Assembly: GCA_964591245.1 (NCBI GenBank)
Contig: CAZPZZ010000075.1
Coordinates: 1 to 19,554 of the forward strand
DNA: 19,554 nucleotides
Source: CAZPZZ01 sp964591245
Lineage (GTDB): Bacteria > Acidobacteriota > Vicinamibacteria > Vicinamibacterales > UBA8438
Reading direction: 5' to 3'
Positions 1 to 6,969 of the stretch are shown piece by piece; position 1 is the stretch's first letter, and every line of letters starts with the position of its first letter. Position numbers and translations under genes: made by a program. The notes under the pieces were generated by a model. It saw nothing but the letters and a program-made list of their open reading frames with translations. It was not told where the DNA came from and ran no database searches.

Positions 1-279
1 CTCCAGGCGCCGGAGTTGCACCGTGAGCCAGATGATCATCTCGCACTTGAACTGGCGTTTGTGGCGCACCTCTCGGAGTTGGCCGTGTCCGCCGCAGAAC
101 AGGGGGATCAGGCCTTGGTGGACCGTTGCTTTGGAGCGCAGAGGCGTTTTCTAGAAGACCATGCCATGGCCTGGATGCCCGCTTGTCTCGCGCTCGTGAA
201 CGAGCATGCAGAGACAGACTACTTTCTTGGGCTCGCTGGCCTCACGTTGGGAACGCTCGAAGGTTCTTCCGGGCCCTAG
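1..279 (+). CDS. TorD/DmsD-family redox-enzyme maturation chaperone, 3' fragment
   Basis: The reading frame is open from the first base, so this is the C-terminal ~92 residues of a gene that begins upstream. TTG at 16 is probably just an internal Leu. The visible part has the typical TorD C-terminal pattern: an acidic PDDH-LALELAFVAHL helix start, then FLEDHAMAWMPACL (the family's F-x-x-H-x-x-W-x-P) and a final helix around DYFLGLAGLTLGTL. TorD proteins are cytosolic chaperones that bind the Tat signal or apo-form of molybdopterin oxidoreductases of the DMSO reductase family until cofactor insertion. A catalytic molybdoenzyme gene is therefore expected upstream, outside the window. The 201 bp after the stop hold no convincing gene, so this probably ends its operon. 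The family call is from motif recognition only. Confidence 0.72.
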   Translation, partial: LQAPELHREPDDHLALELAFVAHLSELAVSAAEQGDQALVDRCFGAQRRFLEDHAMAWMPACLALVNEHAETDYFLGLAGLTLGTLEGSSGP

Positions 280-439
280 TGCCTGCGGAGAGGTGCTGGC
301 CCGTACCCGCGGAGGCAAAGGAAGTGGTGGCCGTGGGGCACGTGCTCTCCGTTCGTTGCTTCCGGCGAGGCGCCCGCCTTCTTGCCGTCTGGACCTCCTG
401 GATTCCACGGTTCTGGGGTCAATGAGCGTCTGATGGTCA

Positions 440-448
440 TGCTATCCT
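440..448 (+). promoter_or_regulatory. Candidate extended -10 promoter for the 481 gene
   Basis: TG at 440-441, one spacer base, then TATCCT at 443-448 looks like an extended -10 element. No good -35 is seen at the usual distance. Transcription would start about 25 bases before the ATG at 481, leaving room for the AAGGAG ribosome site at 468-473. This is a guess from motif only. Confidence 0.3.
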
Positions 449-480
449 GACCGTGGATTTCAGTCGGAAGGAGTACATCT

Positions 481-1482
481 ATGAATGCACTCAAGCGCGC
501 TTGCTGCTCGGTCGCGGGAATTGCCGCGATGCTGTTGGTCGTTGGTTCGGCCCTCCTCGTGGCTCAACCGGCCAGTCAGTCGGAGAGAAGCGGGGGGCGA
601 ACTCCCTGGGGAGATCCTGATCTGCAGGGCGTCTGGACGAATGCGACGCTCACCCCAATTGAGCGGCCCGCGTCGCTCTCAGAGAAGGCGGTCTTGACGG
701 CGGAAGAGGCGGCGGCTCTCGAAGTGCAATCCGCTGCCGATCGGGACGCCTCAGATCGTTTCGTACTGGGGAACGTTGGCGCCTATAACCAGTTCTGGAT
801 GGATGGTGGGAAAAATGTGACCGAGGATCGACGGACATCGTTAATTACCGATCCTCCGGACGGCCAGATCCCGTGGGCTCCAGACGGACGTCGCCGGCTG
901 GAGAGCGACCTCGCTCGATATGGCGTGGGCCCCTTCGACACGTGGGAAGATGCCGACACGGGTGAGCGGTGTCTTACCGACGGGTTGCCGCTGGTCCCGC
1001 TGCAAGGCTACAACATGAACTACCACATCTTGCAGTCGCCAGGCTGGGTAGCCATTCTCAACGAGATGTTCCATGAATACCGACTGATTCCCGTTGACGG
1101 CCGAGCGCATTTGCGTGCCGGGGTCGGGCAAATGCTTGGCGATGCGAGAGGGTGGTGGGATGGCGATACGCTCGTTGTGGAAACGACCAATTTCGCGGAC
1201 AAGGGACATTTCCTCTGGCGAGCGACTTGGCGCGGAACGCGTACGACCCTTCATCTGGTCGAGCGCTTTACCCGCATCGATGATGAGACTATCGACTACG
1301 AGTTCACGATGACCGACCCAACTATGTTTACCCGGCCATGGACAGCGAGTGTTCCCATGTCGACGAATCAGGAGTCGCGCGGAGTTACGTCTGGTCCGAT
1401 GTTCGAGTACGCCTGCCATGAAGGCAATTACGGTCTGTTGAATATGCTACGCGGCGCGCGCGTACAGGAACTGGATCAGTAG
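481..1482 (+). CDS. Secreted protein of unknown function, two-Cys 'TPWG-PDLQGVWT' family (copy 1)
   Basis: Encodes 333 aa. The ATG is set by AAGGAG at 468-473, 7 bases upstream. Residues 1-28 form a Sec signal peptide (basic start, hydrophobic core, likely cut near LVAQ). The mature protein opens with RTPWGDPDLQGVWT (40-53). Further landmarks: TSLITDPP (119-126), YGVGPFDTWEDADTGERCL (147-165), the NEMFHE segment (194-199), WDGDTLVVETTNF (226-238), ERFTR (261-265) and FEYACHEGN (308-316). Its only mature cysteines are C164 and C312, matched in both paralogues in this window (3950-4948 and 14002-15000), so a disulfide is likely. I recognise the family as common among uncharacterised acidobacterial exported proteins but know no assigned function. 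It is the first of four co-directional genes; the lactonase begins 59 bp downstream. Confidence 0.85.
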   Translation: MNALKRACCSVAGIAAMLLVVGSALLVAQPASQSERSGGRTPWGDPDLQGVWTNATLTPIERPASLSEKAVLTAEEAAALEVQSAADRDASDRFVLGNVGAYNQFWMDGGKNVTEDRRTSLITDPPDGQIPWAPDGRRRLESDLARYGVGPFDTWEDADTGERCLTDGLPLVPLQGYNMNYHILQSPGWVAILNEMFHEYRLIPVDGRAHLRAGVGQMLGDARGWWDGDTLVVETTNFADKGHFLWRATWRGTRTTLHLVERFTRIDDETIDYEFTMTDPTMFTRPWTASVPMSTNQESRGVTSGPMFEYACHEGNYGLLNMLRGARVQELDQ

Positions 1483-1483
1483 T

Positions 1484-1495
1484 TATACCGGTATA
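1484..1495. repeat. 12-bp perfect palindrome TATACCGGTATA
   Basis: A perfect palindrome starts 2 bp after the 481-1482 stop and lies 46 bp before the lactonase ATG. It overlaps a second palindrome, GGTATACC (1490-1497). It could be an operator, but there is only one copy and no known partner. Confidence 0.4.
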
Positions 1496-1541
1496 CCCAG
1501 GTAATTGTGGACCAAGGTCCCGCTTTTAGAGAGTTGATGCG

Positions 1542-2576
1542 ATGACTATGCAACCGTCGAATGTCTATATGTACGTGTCGTATCAGGATGACGACCGCAT
1601 TTCGATCTATACCGTGGATACCGCGACAGGGGCTATTGCCTGGAAGGCGGATGTCTCCATCGAAGGAGGCCCGGCGCCGTTAGCCCTGAGCCCTGACAAG
1701 GACGTGATGCATGTGGGGCGCCGCGGCAGCCAGGAGCTCTCGAGCTATCGCGTCGATAGGTCGACGGGGGGGCTCTCCCTGATTGGTACCGTGCCGCTGC
1801 AGGGGGAGCCGGTCTACGTCGCGACTGACCGTACGGGGCGTTTCGTGTTGTCGGCGTATTACTATCAGAGCACGGCAGCCGTCCACGCCGTGGGGGAGGA
1901 TGGAGCGGCGACGTTCCCGCCGGTAGAATGGCGCCATACGGCTCACGGTGCCCACGCAATCCTTACGGATCGCTCCAACCGTTTCGCGTTCGTTCCCCAC
2001 ATCGCAAATCGTGGACCAAACGCGATTTTCCAGTTTGTGTTTGATGAGAGCACCGGCACGTTGGCGGCCAACGTGCCTCCTCGCCACGATCCGGAGGAGT
2101 ATCTTGGCCCGCGGGCATTTGTCTTTCACCCCAGCTTGGATACCGTCTACTTCTCCGACGAGCAGGGTGGTAGCGTGACGGGATATCGTTTGAATCCAGC
2201 GACAGGAACGTTATCTCCCTTCCAGACCATTTCGACGTTGCCAGAGGGGTATGCCGAGCCCAACACATGCTCGCAGATCCATATGGATCCGTCGGGGCGT
2301 TTTCTCTACGCTCCCAACCGAGGCCACAATAGCGTGGCGAGTTTCCAAGTTGACGCGACAACCGGTCACTTGACGGCGACCGGACGAGTGGCAACGGAGC
2401 CGGTACCACGGGCGTTCAATCTCGATCCGACTGGCCGGTTTCTCTACGTGGGCGGGTTGGATTCTGGGCGGATTGCATCTTATCGAATCGACCAGGACAG
2501 CGGCGAACTGACCCCGTTGGAAACCTATGAGGGAGGTACCCGGCCGATGTGGGTGCTGCTGACGGATTTGGGTTGA
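1542..2576 (+). CDS. Beta-propeller lactonase family protein (6-phosphogluconolactonase-like)
   Basis: Encodes 344 aa, the usual length for the seven-bladed lactonase family (YbhE/Pgl type). Repeated blade signatures are visible: YRVDRSTGGL, FDESTGTL, YRLNPATGTL, FQVDATTGHL and YRIDQDSGEL, each followed by a GRF-LY type strand. The family-typical GPRAFVFHP (around 190) and APNRGHNSVASF (around 257-268) are present. No signal peptide is seen, so it is probably cytosolic, unlike most neighbours. Known members hydrolyse 6-phosphogluconolactone or related sugar lactones; the substrate here cannot be told. The ribosome site is weak (GAGAG at about 1529-1533). An ATG at 1537 is out of frame, so 1542 is the sensible start. 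Its position between exported proteins of unknown function and near a PQQ dehydrogenase hints at handling of oxidised sugars (inference). Confidence 0.85.
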   Translation: MTMQPSNVYMYVSYQDDDRISIYTVDTATGAIAWKADVSIEGGPAPLALSPDKDVMHVGRRGSQELSSYRVDRSTGGLSLIGTVPLQGEPVYVATDRTGRFVLSAYYYQSTAAVHAVGEDGAATFPPVEWRHTAHGAHAILTDRSNRFAFVPHIANRGPNAIFQFVFDESTGTLAANVPPRHDPEEYLGPRAFVFHPSLDTVYFSDEQGGSVTGYRLNPATGTLSPFQTISTLPEGYAEPNTCSQIHMDPSGRFLYAPNRGHNSVASFQVDATTGHLTATGRVATEPVPRAFNLDPTGRFLYVGGLDSGRIASYRIDQDSGELTPLETYEGGTRPMWVLLTDLG

Positions 2577-2722
2577 CGTGTCCGGAATATGGTCGGCGGA
2601 CGGGGTGTAGAGTTTTCTGGTTCTGGAATCAGGCCGAAGCGAAGCCTTTGACGCGGGATGGTGTCGTCGCTGGAGGCGGCGTGCGACCCGCGCCACTATC
2701 GAGACTGGAAGGAGGCACGGAC

Positions 2723-3826
2723 ATGCGGGAGACACGCTGGCATCCCACCATGCTCATTGGAGTACGCGCACTGTTCCTGATCGTGGGGATGGGGGCATCC
2801 GTCTGGGCGCAGTCATCGACGACGAATCCATATCGCGCTACGTTCGGTTGGGAGCAGTTGCCCGGAGGACGCGTGATGGGAACGGTCAGTGGTGTGTTCC
2901 CGGATCCGGACGGCGAGCACTTGTGGATCCTCGACCGGTGTGGAGCCAATCAGTGTGCCGGGACGGATTTGAATCCGATCATGAAGTTTGATCTCGACGG
3001 AAATCTCGTCGAGAGCTTCGGGGCCGGGTTGTTTGCGTTCCCCCACGGGTTTTTCCTCGATCATGACGGTTTTCTGTGGGTTACCGAGGGCGGGTCCCAT
3101 GGGGATGCGCGTGCCACGCTGGGTGAGAGCATGGGGATCGGTCATCAAGTACTGAAACTGAACCAGCAAGGCGAGGTCGTCATGCGTCTGGGCGAGGCGG
3201 GCGTGTGGGGAGATGACGAAAGCCACTTCAACGGGCCGTCTGGGGTGGTTGTGGCGCCGAATGGCGACATCTGGGTTTCGGATGGCCATCGCGGAGGGAA
3301 TAACCGTATCGTCAAGTTTTCTGGCGATGGCTCGTTTCTGCTCGCTGTTGGTGGTGGAGTTGGGTCGGAGAGCAAGGAAGCGAACGGGTTCAGTGATCCC
3401 CACGATATCAAGATGGATTCGCAGGGCCGGGTCTATGTCGCCGACCGTGGCAATAGCCGGATCCAGGTCTTCGACCCGGACGGAGAATTGCTATACATCT
3501 GGACCCACTACGGTAAGCCGAGCGGGCTTTTTATCGATCGGAACGACATTCTGTACGCAGGGGATGGGCTGTCGGGGATGGTGCGTACCGGTCCACCTGA
3601 CAATTGGCGAAGTAATCTTGGCTGGGAAAAGGGGATCCGGATTGGTGACCTGAAGACCGAGCAGGCCTGGGTGACACACTTCATTCCACAGCATGACGTG
3701 GATGTGGGGGCTGGCATTGAGTTTCTGGGCGTTGACTTCGAGGGGCATATCTACGCCGGCGAGGTGAGTCGGCGTCGGCTCGTCCGGTATGTGCCGTTTA
3801 GGCCTTCAGAACTAGATCGGCGCTGA
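2723..3826 (+). CDS. Secreted NHL-repeat propeller, peptidylamidoglycolate-lyase-like (copy 1)
   Basis: Encodes 367 aa from the ATG at 2723, preceded by AAGGAGG at 2709-2715. The same frame is open from 2549, but the longer start would bury the signal peptide. Residues 1-30 are a Sec signal (cut after SVWAQ). The rest is a six-bladed-type propeller with NHL strands: FPHGFFLDHDGFLWV (106-120), GPSGVVVAPNGDIWV (171-185), DPHDIKMDSQGRVYVADRGN (225-244). It resembles peptidyl-alpha-hydroxyglycine amidating lyase. Histidines H108 and H227 fit two of that enzyme's three zinc ligands, but the last-blade PHDI histidine is absent (FLGVDFEGHIY instead). An early DRCGANQC motif gives a C73/C78 pair that is also present in the 17980-19146 paralogue. 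Enzymatic activity is therefore uncertain; it could be a binding propeller. Confidence 0.8.
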   Translation: MRETRWHPTMLIGVRALFLIVGMGASVWAQSSTTNPYRATFGWEQLPGGRVMGTVSGVFPDPDGEHLWILDRCGANQCAGTDLNPIMKFDLDGNLVESFGAGLFAFPHGFFLDHDGFLWVTEGGSHGDARATLGESMGIGHQVLKLNQQGEVVMRLGEAGVWGDDESHFNGPSGVVVAPNGDIWVSDGHRGGNNRIVKFSGDGSFLLAVGGGVGSESKEANGFSDPHDIKMDSQGRVYVADRGNSRIQVFDPDGELLYIWTHYGKPSGLFIDRNDILYAGDGLSGMVRTGPPDNWRSNLGWEKGIRIGDLKTEQAWVTHFIPQHDVDVGAGIEFLGVDFEGHIYAGEVSRRRLVRYVPFRPSELDRR

Positions 3827-3907
3827 CGACGGTCTGCCGGAGCCTGGATGGATAGGTGGAGTTGCCAGAGGAGCCGGTACTGGTCAGGGGCGATTCAGGC
3901 GTAGGTC

Positions 3908-3913
3908 TATAAC
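3908..3913 (+). promoter_or_regulatory. Candidate -10 box TATAAC before the 3950 gene
   Basis: TATAAC lies 36 bases before the ATG at 3950. It matches five of six -10 consensus bases. There is no clear -35. It would let copy 2 of the unknown family be transcribed apart from the genes upstream. Confidence 0.28.
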
Positions 3914-3949
3914 GGGGTGGTCTGCAAACTGCGAAAAGTGGAGGGTGGT

Positions 3950-4948
3950 ATGAGTGACGGGCGAGCTACGCGGGGCGGACTGATTCTCGTGTTGATGATC
4001 GGGGTTTCCGCCTTGGTTGAGGCGCAGTCCCCGGTGGGAGATGCGTGGTCGATGCAGCGAACCCCGTGGGGGGTGCCGGACCTGCAGGGCGTCTGGACGT
4101 CGGCGACGTTGACTCCTTTGGAGCGACCGAGTAGCCAGACGGCATCGGATACGTTGACGGCTGAGGAGGCGGCGGCGATCGAGCAGCGTTCAGCTGATTC
4201 CCGAAGTGCGAATGATGGTAAGTCAGCGGCCGGGAGTGTCGGGGGCTACAACCAGGTGTGGTTGGACGCGGGAACCCAAATTACCGAGAGCCTTCGGACC
4301 TCGCTGATCATCGAACCGCCCAGTGGTGTGATTCCGTGGAAGCCGGGCGCGGAGGCGGAGAGCGATCGGGAGCGAGCCCGCTATGGGGTGGGTCCGTTCA
4401 ATACTTGGACCGATATGGACACCGGCGAGCGGTGTCTCACGGATGGGCTGCCGAATATGGTGCCGTTACAACCGTACAATATGAATTTGCAGATCTTCCA
4501 GACGCCCGGGCAGGTGGTGATGTTGCACGAGATGTACCACGAGCTCCGGGTGATCCCGATGGACGATCGCCCATTGACTGAAATTGCGCAATGGACGGGG
4601 GAAGCCAGAGGGCGCTGGGATGGGGATACGCTCGTGGTCGAGCCGCTCAACTTTGTTGACCGGCCAGAGGCCTACTGGAGTGCGCCGTGGAGAAAAGCGC
4701 GGTCCAGTCTTCGTCTTGTTGAGCGCTTTACCCGAGTGGGCCCAGAGTCGATCGATTACACGTTTACGCTCGAGGATCCAGAGGTGTTCATGCAACCTTG
4801 GACAGCGTCGGCTCCCATGACGACTGACCATTTGTCTCGTGGTGTGACGTCTGGACAACTCTGGGAATATGCCTGCCACGAACGGAACTACTCGATGGTC
4901 AACGTGCTTGGTGGGGCGCGTATCGAAGAAGCGTCAACCGCGCGGTAG
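3950..4948 (+). CDS. Secreted protein of unknown function, two-Cys 'TPWG-PDLQGVWT' family (copy 2)
   Basis: Encodes 332 aa from the ATG at 3950, with GGAGG at 3940-3944. A GTG at 3917 in frame is rejected because it would push the signal peptide inward. Residues 1-26 are the Sec signal (cut after LVEAQ). Landmarks match copy 1 in order: RTPWGVPDLQGVWT (37-50), TSLIIEPPSG (117-126), YGVGPFNTWTDMDTGERCL (145-163), HEMYHE (193-198), WDGDTLVVE (223-231), ERFTR (258-262) and WEYACHERN (305-313). The only two cysteines are C162 and C309, aligning with those of copy 1. It is clearly closer to copy 1 than to copy 3 (14002-15000). It ends the plus-strand block and is followed by a hairpin terminator. 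Function unknown. Confidence 0.85.
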   Translation: MSDGRATRGGLILVLMIGVSALVEAQSPVGDAWSMQRTPWGVPDLQGVWTSATLTPLERPSSQTASDTLTAEEAAAIEQRSADSRSANDGKSAAGSVGGYNQVWLDAGTQITESLRTSLIIEPPSGVIPWKPGAEAESDRERARYGVGPFNTWTDMDTGERCLTDGLPNMVPLQPYNMNLQIFQTPGQVVMLHEMYHELRVIPMDDRPLTEIAQWTGEARGRWDGDTLVVEPLNFVDRPEAYWSAPWRKARSSLRLVERFTRVGPESIDYTFTLEDPEVFMQPWTASAPMTTDHLSRGVTSGQLWEYACHERNYSMVNVLGGARIEEASTAR

Positions 4949-4962
4949 GTAGGAGATAGGAG

Positions 4963-4997
4963 CGAGGCAAGGGGCCGTGTGGCGGCCCCTCGCCTTG
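4963..4997. terminator. Bidirectional hairpin terminator between convergent genes
   Basis: AGGGGCCG (4970-4977) pairs perfectly with CGGCCCCT (4983-4990) around a 5-base loop. After one mismatch the stem extends through CGAGGC (4963-4968) and GCCTTG (4992-4997) with one G-T pair. It sits between the stops of the 3950-4948 gene (+) and the PQQ dehydrogenase (-). The T-tract is short (TTGTT), so termination strength is uncertain. Confidence 0.7.
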
Positions 4998-5012
4998 TTC
5001 ACGGATGTTCGT

Positions 5013-6743
5013 CTAGTTCTCTGTCTTGGGCAGGGCGAAGCTCAAGATGAGCTCGCCGCCTCGGCGGCCACGTGATCCCCCACCAGACGCGACGGTTACG
5101 AATTCTTCGCCGTCGACCATGTAGACGGCGGGCGAGGCGAAGATACCGGCTCCGGTATTGTAGCGCCAGAGTTCTTCGCCGGTCTGGGCGTCATACGCGA
5201 AGAAATAGCCTGCGGTATTGCTTCCCGTGCCAACGAAGACGACTCCTCCTTTGGTCACCACGGAACCTGCCTGCCCATAACCCTCGAAGATTTGGCGCCA
5301 GATCAGCTCACCGGTTGTGGGGTCGTAGGCAGAAAAATACCCTTTGGGACCGCGACCAGAGTTGAACGGTTGGTCGATGGCATTAATGTAAAGGAGTCCG
5401 GTGTCAGGACTGTAGGAAATGGGTCCGTAACTCGCGCCTCCACCATAGCCCGGCGCGAAGATCACGTCTCGGGTAGATGCTGGGAGAGGCGTATATTGCG
5501 GCAACAGTCGTTTGCCGGCCGCGTGTTCTGGGGGAATGTCCGTCGGGAAGACAGGAGACACAGGCTCCATGCGCTCGCCGTTTGCCTTGTGCGGAATCGG
5601 TTGGGTTGGGTAGGGCACTTCACCTTCGCGGTCTGTCTCGGTCGGGACGGCCGTTTCGATAATGGAGTGCACGGGTTCGCCCGTTTCGCGGTTCAGAATA
5701 TAGAGCCAGCTGTTCTTGTTGGCTTGGGCCAACGCCTTGACGGGTTCTCCGTCGACTTCCATGTCGAAGAGAATCGGTTGCTGGCCATTGTCGTAGTCCC
5801 ACACGTCGTGATGGACCTGCTGGTAATACCACTCGAGTTGACCGGTTTCCAGCGACAGGGCCACGATCGAGTCGGTGAAGAGGTTCATCCCGATGCGTTC
5901 GGTAAAGTTCCCGAAGGGATTACCTACCGCGACGTACAGTAAACCGAGTTCGGGGTCGATGGAGGGTGTCTCCCAGATGCCACCGCCGTTACGCCCCCCG
6001 CCTCTCCAGGTAGGACCAGCAACGTCCCAGCCTTGATCGTTTTCGTCTTGCGGAATGGTGTTGAAGTGCCAGATGACGTCTCCCGTTTCCGCATCGATAG
6101 CCAGGACGTGCCCTCCCGGAATCATGCTCTCGCTGCGGGTTGAGCCCACATAGAGCACACCGTTATGGATCTGGGGCGCAGAGGTGAACCAATAGCCCAT
6201 GGAGATGGCCGTGTCGACATCGGGGTACCGCAGTCGTAGCACGTCCAGGATAACGCTGGCCTGTCCGTTGTCGCCGAAGCTCTCGATGGGGTCGCCCGTC
6301 TTGGCGTCCAGGGCAAACATGAAGGACCCGGCGGCGCTGTAGATGACTCCGTCCGCATAGGTGACTCCGCGGTGGCGGAAAATGTAGCCTTCGCGGCGCC
6401 CGCCGCCGAGGAGTTCCGTGACGTCGTAGAGCCAGATCAAGTGTCCGGTGGCGCCATCCACGGCATAGACACTTCCGCGGGAGTCCGTGACATACACGAT
6501 GCCGTCGACGATCACGGGAGTGGTCTGGTTGCTGACTCCATCGATAACGCCATGTTGGAATAGCCACCGGGGTGTCAGTAGATGGGCATTTTCCGGGGTG
6601 ATTTGATCTGTTTGCGCGAAACGGCTACCGGCCAGGTCCAGATTATGCAACCGCCAGTCGACTTGCTGGGCGGTCGCGGATGAGACCAGGACGCCAGTCC
6701 AAAGGACGGCACTTATGGATATGACAGCACGCGTGGGATGCAT
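5013..6743 (-). CDS. Secreted PQQ-dependent (quinoprotein) dehydrogenase
   Basis: Encodes 576 aa from the ATG at 6741-6743, with GGAGG 9 bases upstream on the minus strand. The frame is open further out to 6851, but M1 here directly begins a Sec signal (residues 1-26, cut near SATAQ). PQQ-propeller docking repeats are plain: YAVDGATGHLIW, FALDAKTGD, LAIDAETGDVIW, VALSLETGQLEW, YILNRETGE, SAYDPTTGELIW and FAYDAQTGEELW. By analogy with known quinoproteins, likely active-site residues are E205, N275 (in GNPFGN), D316 and D318 (in HHDVWDYD) and K343 (in NKNSW). There is no CxxCH, so no fused cytochrome; electrons would go to a separate carrier or to quinone. The HHD-WD-D pattern is closest to the glucose/aldose-dehydrogenase side of the family, but alcohols are possible. 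It shares a 226-bp divergent intergenic region with the ankyrin gene. Confidence 0.88.
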   Translation of the reverse strand: MHPTRAVISISAVLWTGVLVSSATAQQVDWRLHNLDLAGSRFAQTDQITPENAHLLTPRWLFQHGVIDGVSNQTTPVIVDGIVYVTDSRGSVYAVDGATGHLIWLYDVTELLGGGRREGYIFRHRGVTYADGVIYSAAGSFMFALDAKTGDPIESFGDNGQASVILDVLRLRYPDVDTAISMGYWFTSAPQIHNGVLYVGSTRSESMIPGGHVLAIDAETGDVIWHFNTIPQDENDQGWDVAGPTWRGGGRNGGGIWETPSIDPELGLLYVAVGNPFGNFTERIGMNLFTDSIVALSLETGQLEWYYQQVHHDVWDYDNGQQPILFDMEVDGEPVKALAQANKNSWLYILNRETGEPVHSIIETAVPTETDREGEVPYPTQPIPHKANGERMEPVSPVFPTDIPPEHAAGKRLLPQYTPLPASTRDVIFAPGYGGGASYGPISYSPDTGLLYINAIDQPFNSGRGPKGYFSAYDPTTGELIWRQIFEGYGQAGSVVTKGGVVFVGTGSNTAGYFFAYDAQTGEELWRYNTGAGIFASPAVYMVDGEEFVTVASGGGSRGRRGGELILSFALPKTEN

Positions 6744-6939
6744 CGATTTCGTCCTCCACTCGCTACGGGTGTCTGGCTCGACATGACGTCGATGGTGACA
6801 AGGCCCGTAGCACCCTATCGTTATGACGCGACGTGTGTACGACGCCTGCACAGATTGTAGACGTTTCGAGAAGGCAGGCGCGGTTGATTGCGTACGAAAA
6901 GCTCGTGTCGTTCTGCTACAGTCTCTTCGATTTGGGTCC

Positions 6940-6945
6940 TATAAT
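6940..6945 (+). promoter_or_regulatory. Consensus -10 box TATAAT for the ankyrin gene
   Basis: A perfect TATAAT lies 24 bases before the ATG at 6970, giving a leader of roughly 18 bases. The best -35 match, GCTACA at 6915-6920, is weak and 19 bases away. The box lies downstream of the longer possible start at 6823 and so argues for the 6970 start. Confidence 0.5.
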
Positions 6946-6969
6946 GTTCCCATCAACGAGCGAGGTGGT

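Noticed and set aside
841..1419. 192-codon antisense frame inside the first unknown secreted gene
   Set aside because: No domain, no ribosome site, and the plus-strand protein is supported by two paralogues.
2549..2722. N-terminal extension of the first NHL gene
   Set aside because: It would place 58 unrelated residues before a good signal peptide, and AAGGAGG directly precedes the ATG at 2723. The same reasoning rejects the longer starts at 3917, 6823, 13942, and on the minus strand 6851, 9100, 11601 and 19320.
5742..5830. Lanthanide-dependent alcohol dehydrogenase signature (WDYD) in the PQQ enzyme
   Set aside because: An Asp two residues after the catalytic Asp marks lanthanide use only within the methanol/alcohol dehydrogenase clades. 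Glucose-type quinoproteins also carry an HHD-WD-D motif, so the metal cannot be called.
5292..5942. 216-codon plus-strand frame opposite the PQQ dehydrogenase
   Set aside because: The minus strand encodes conserved PQQ repeats and active-site motifs here; the opposite frame has none.
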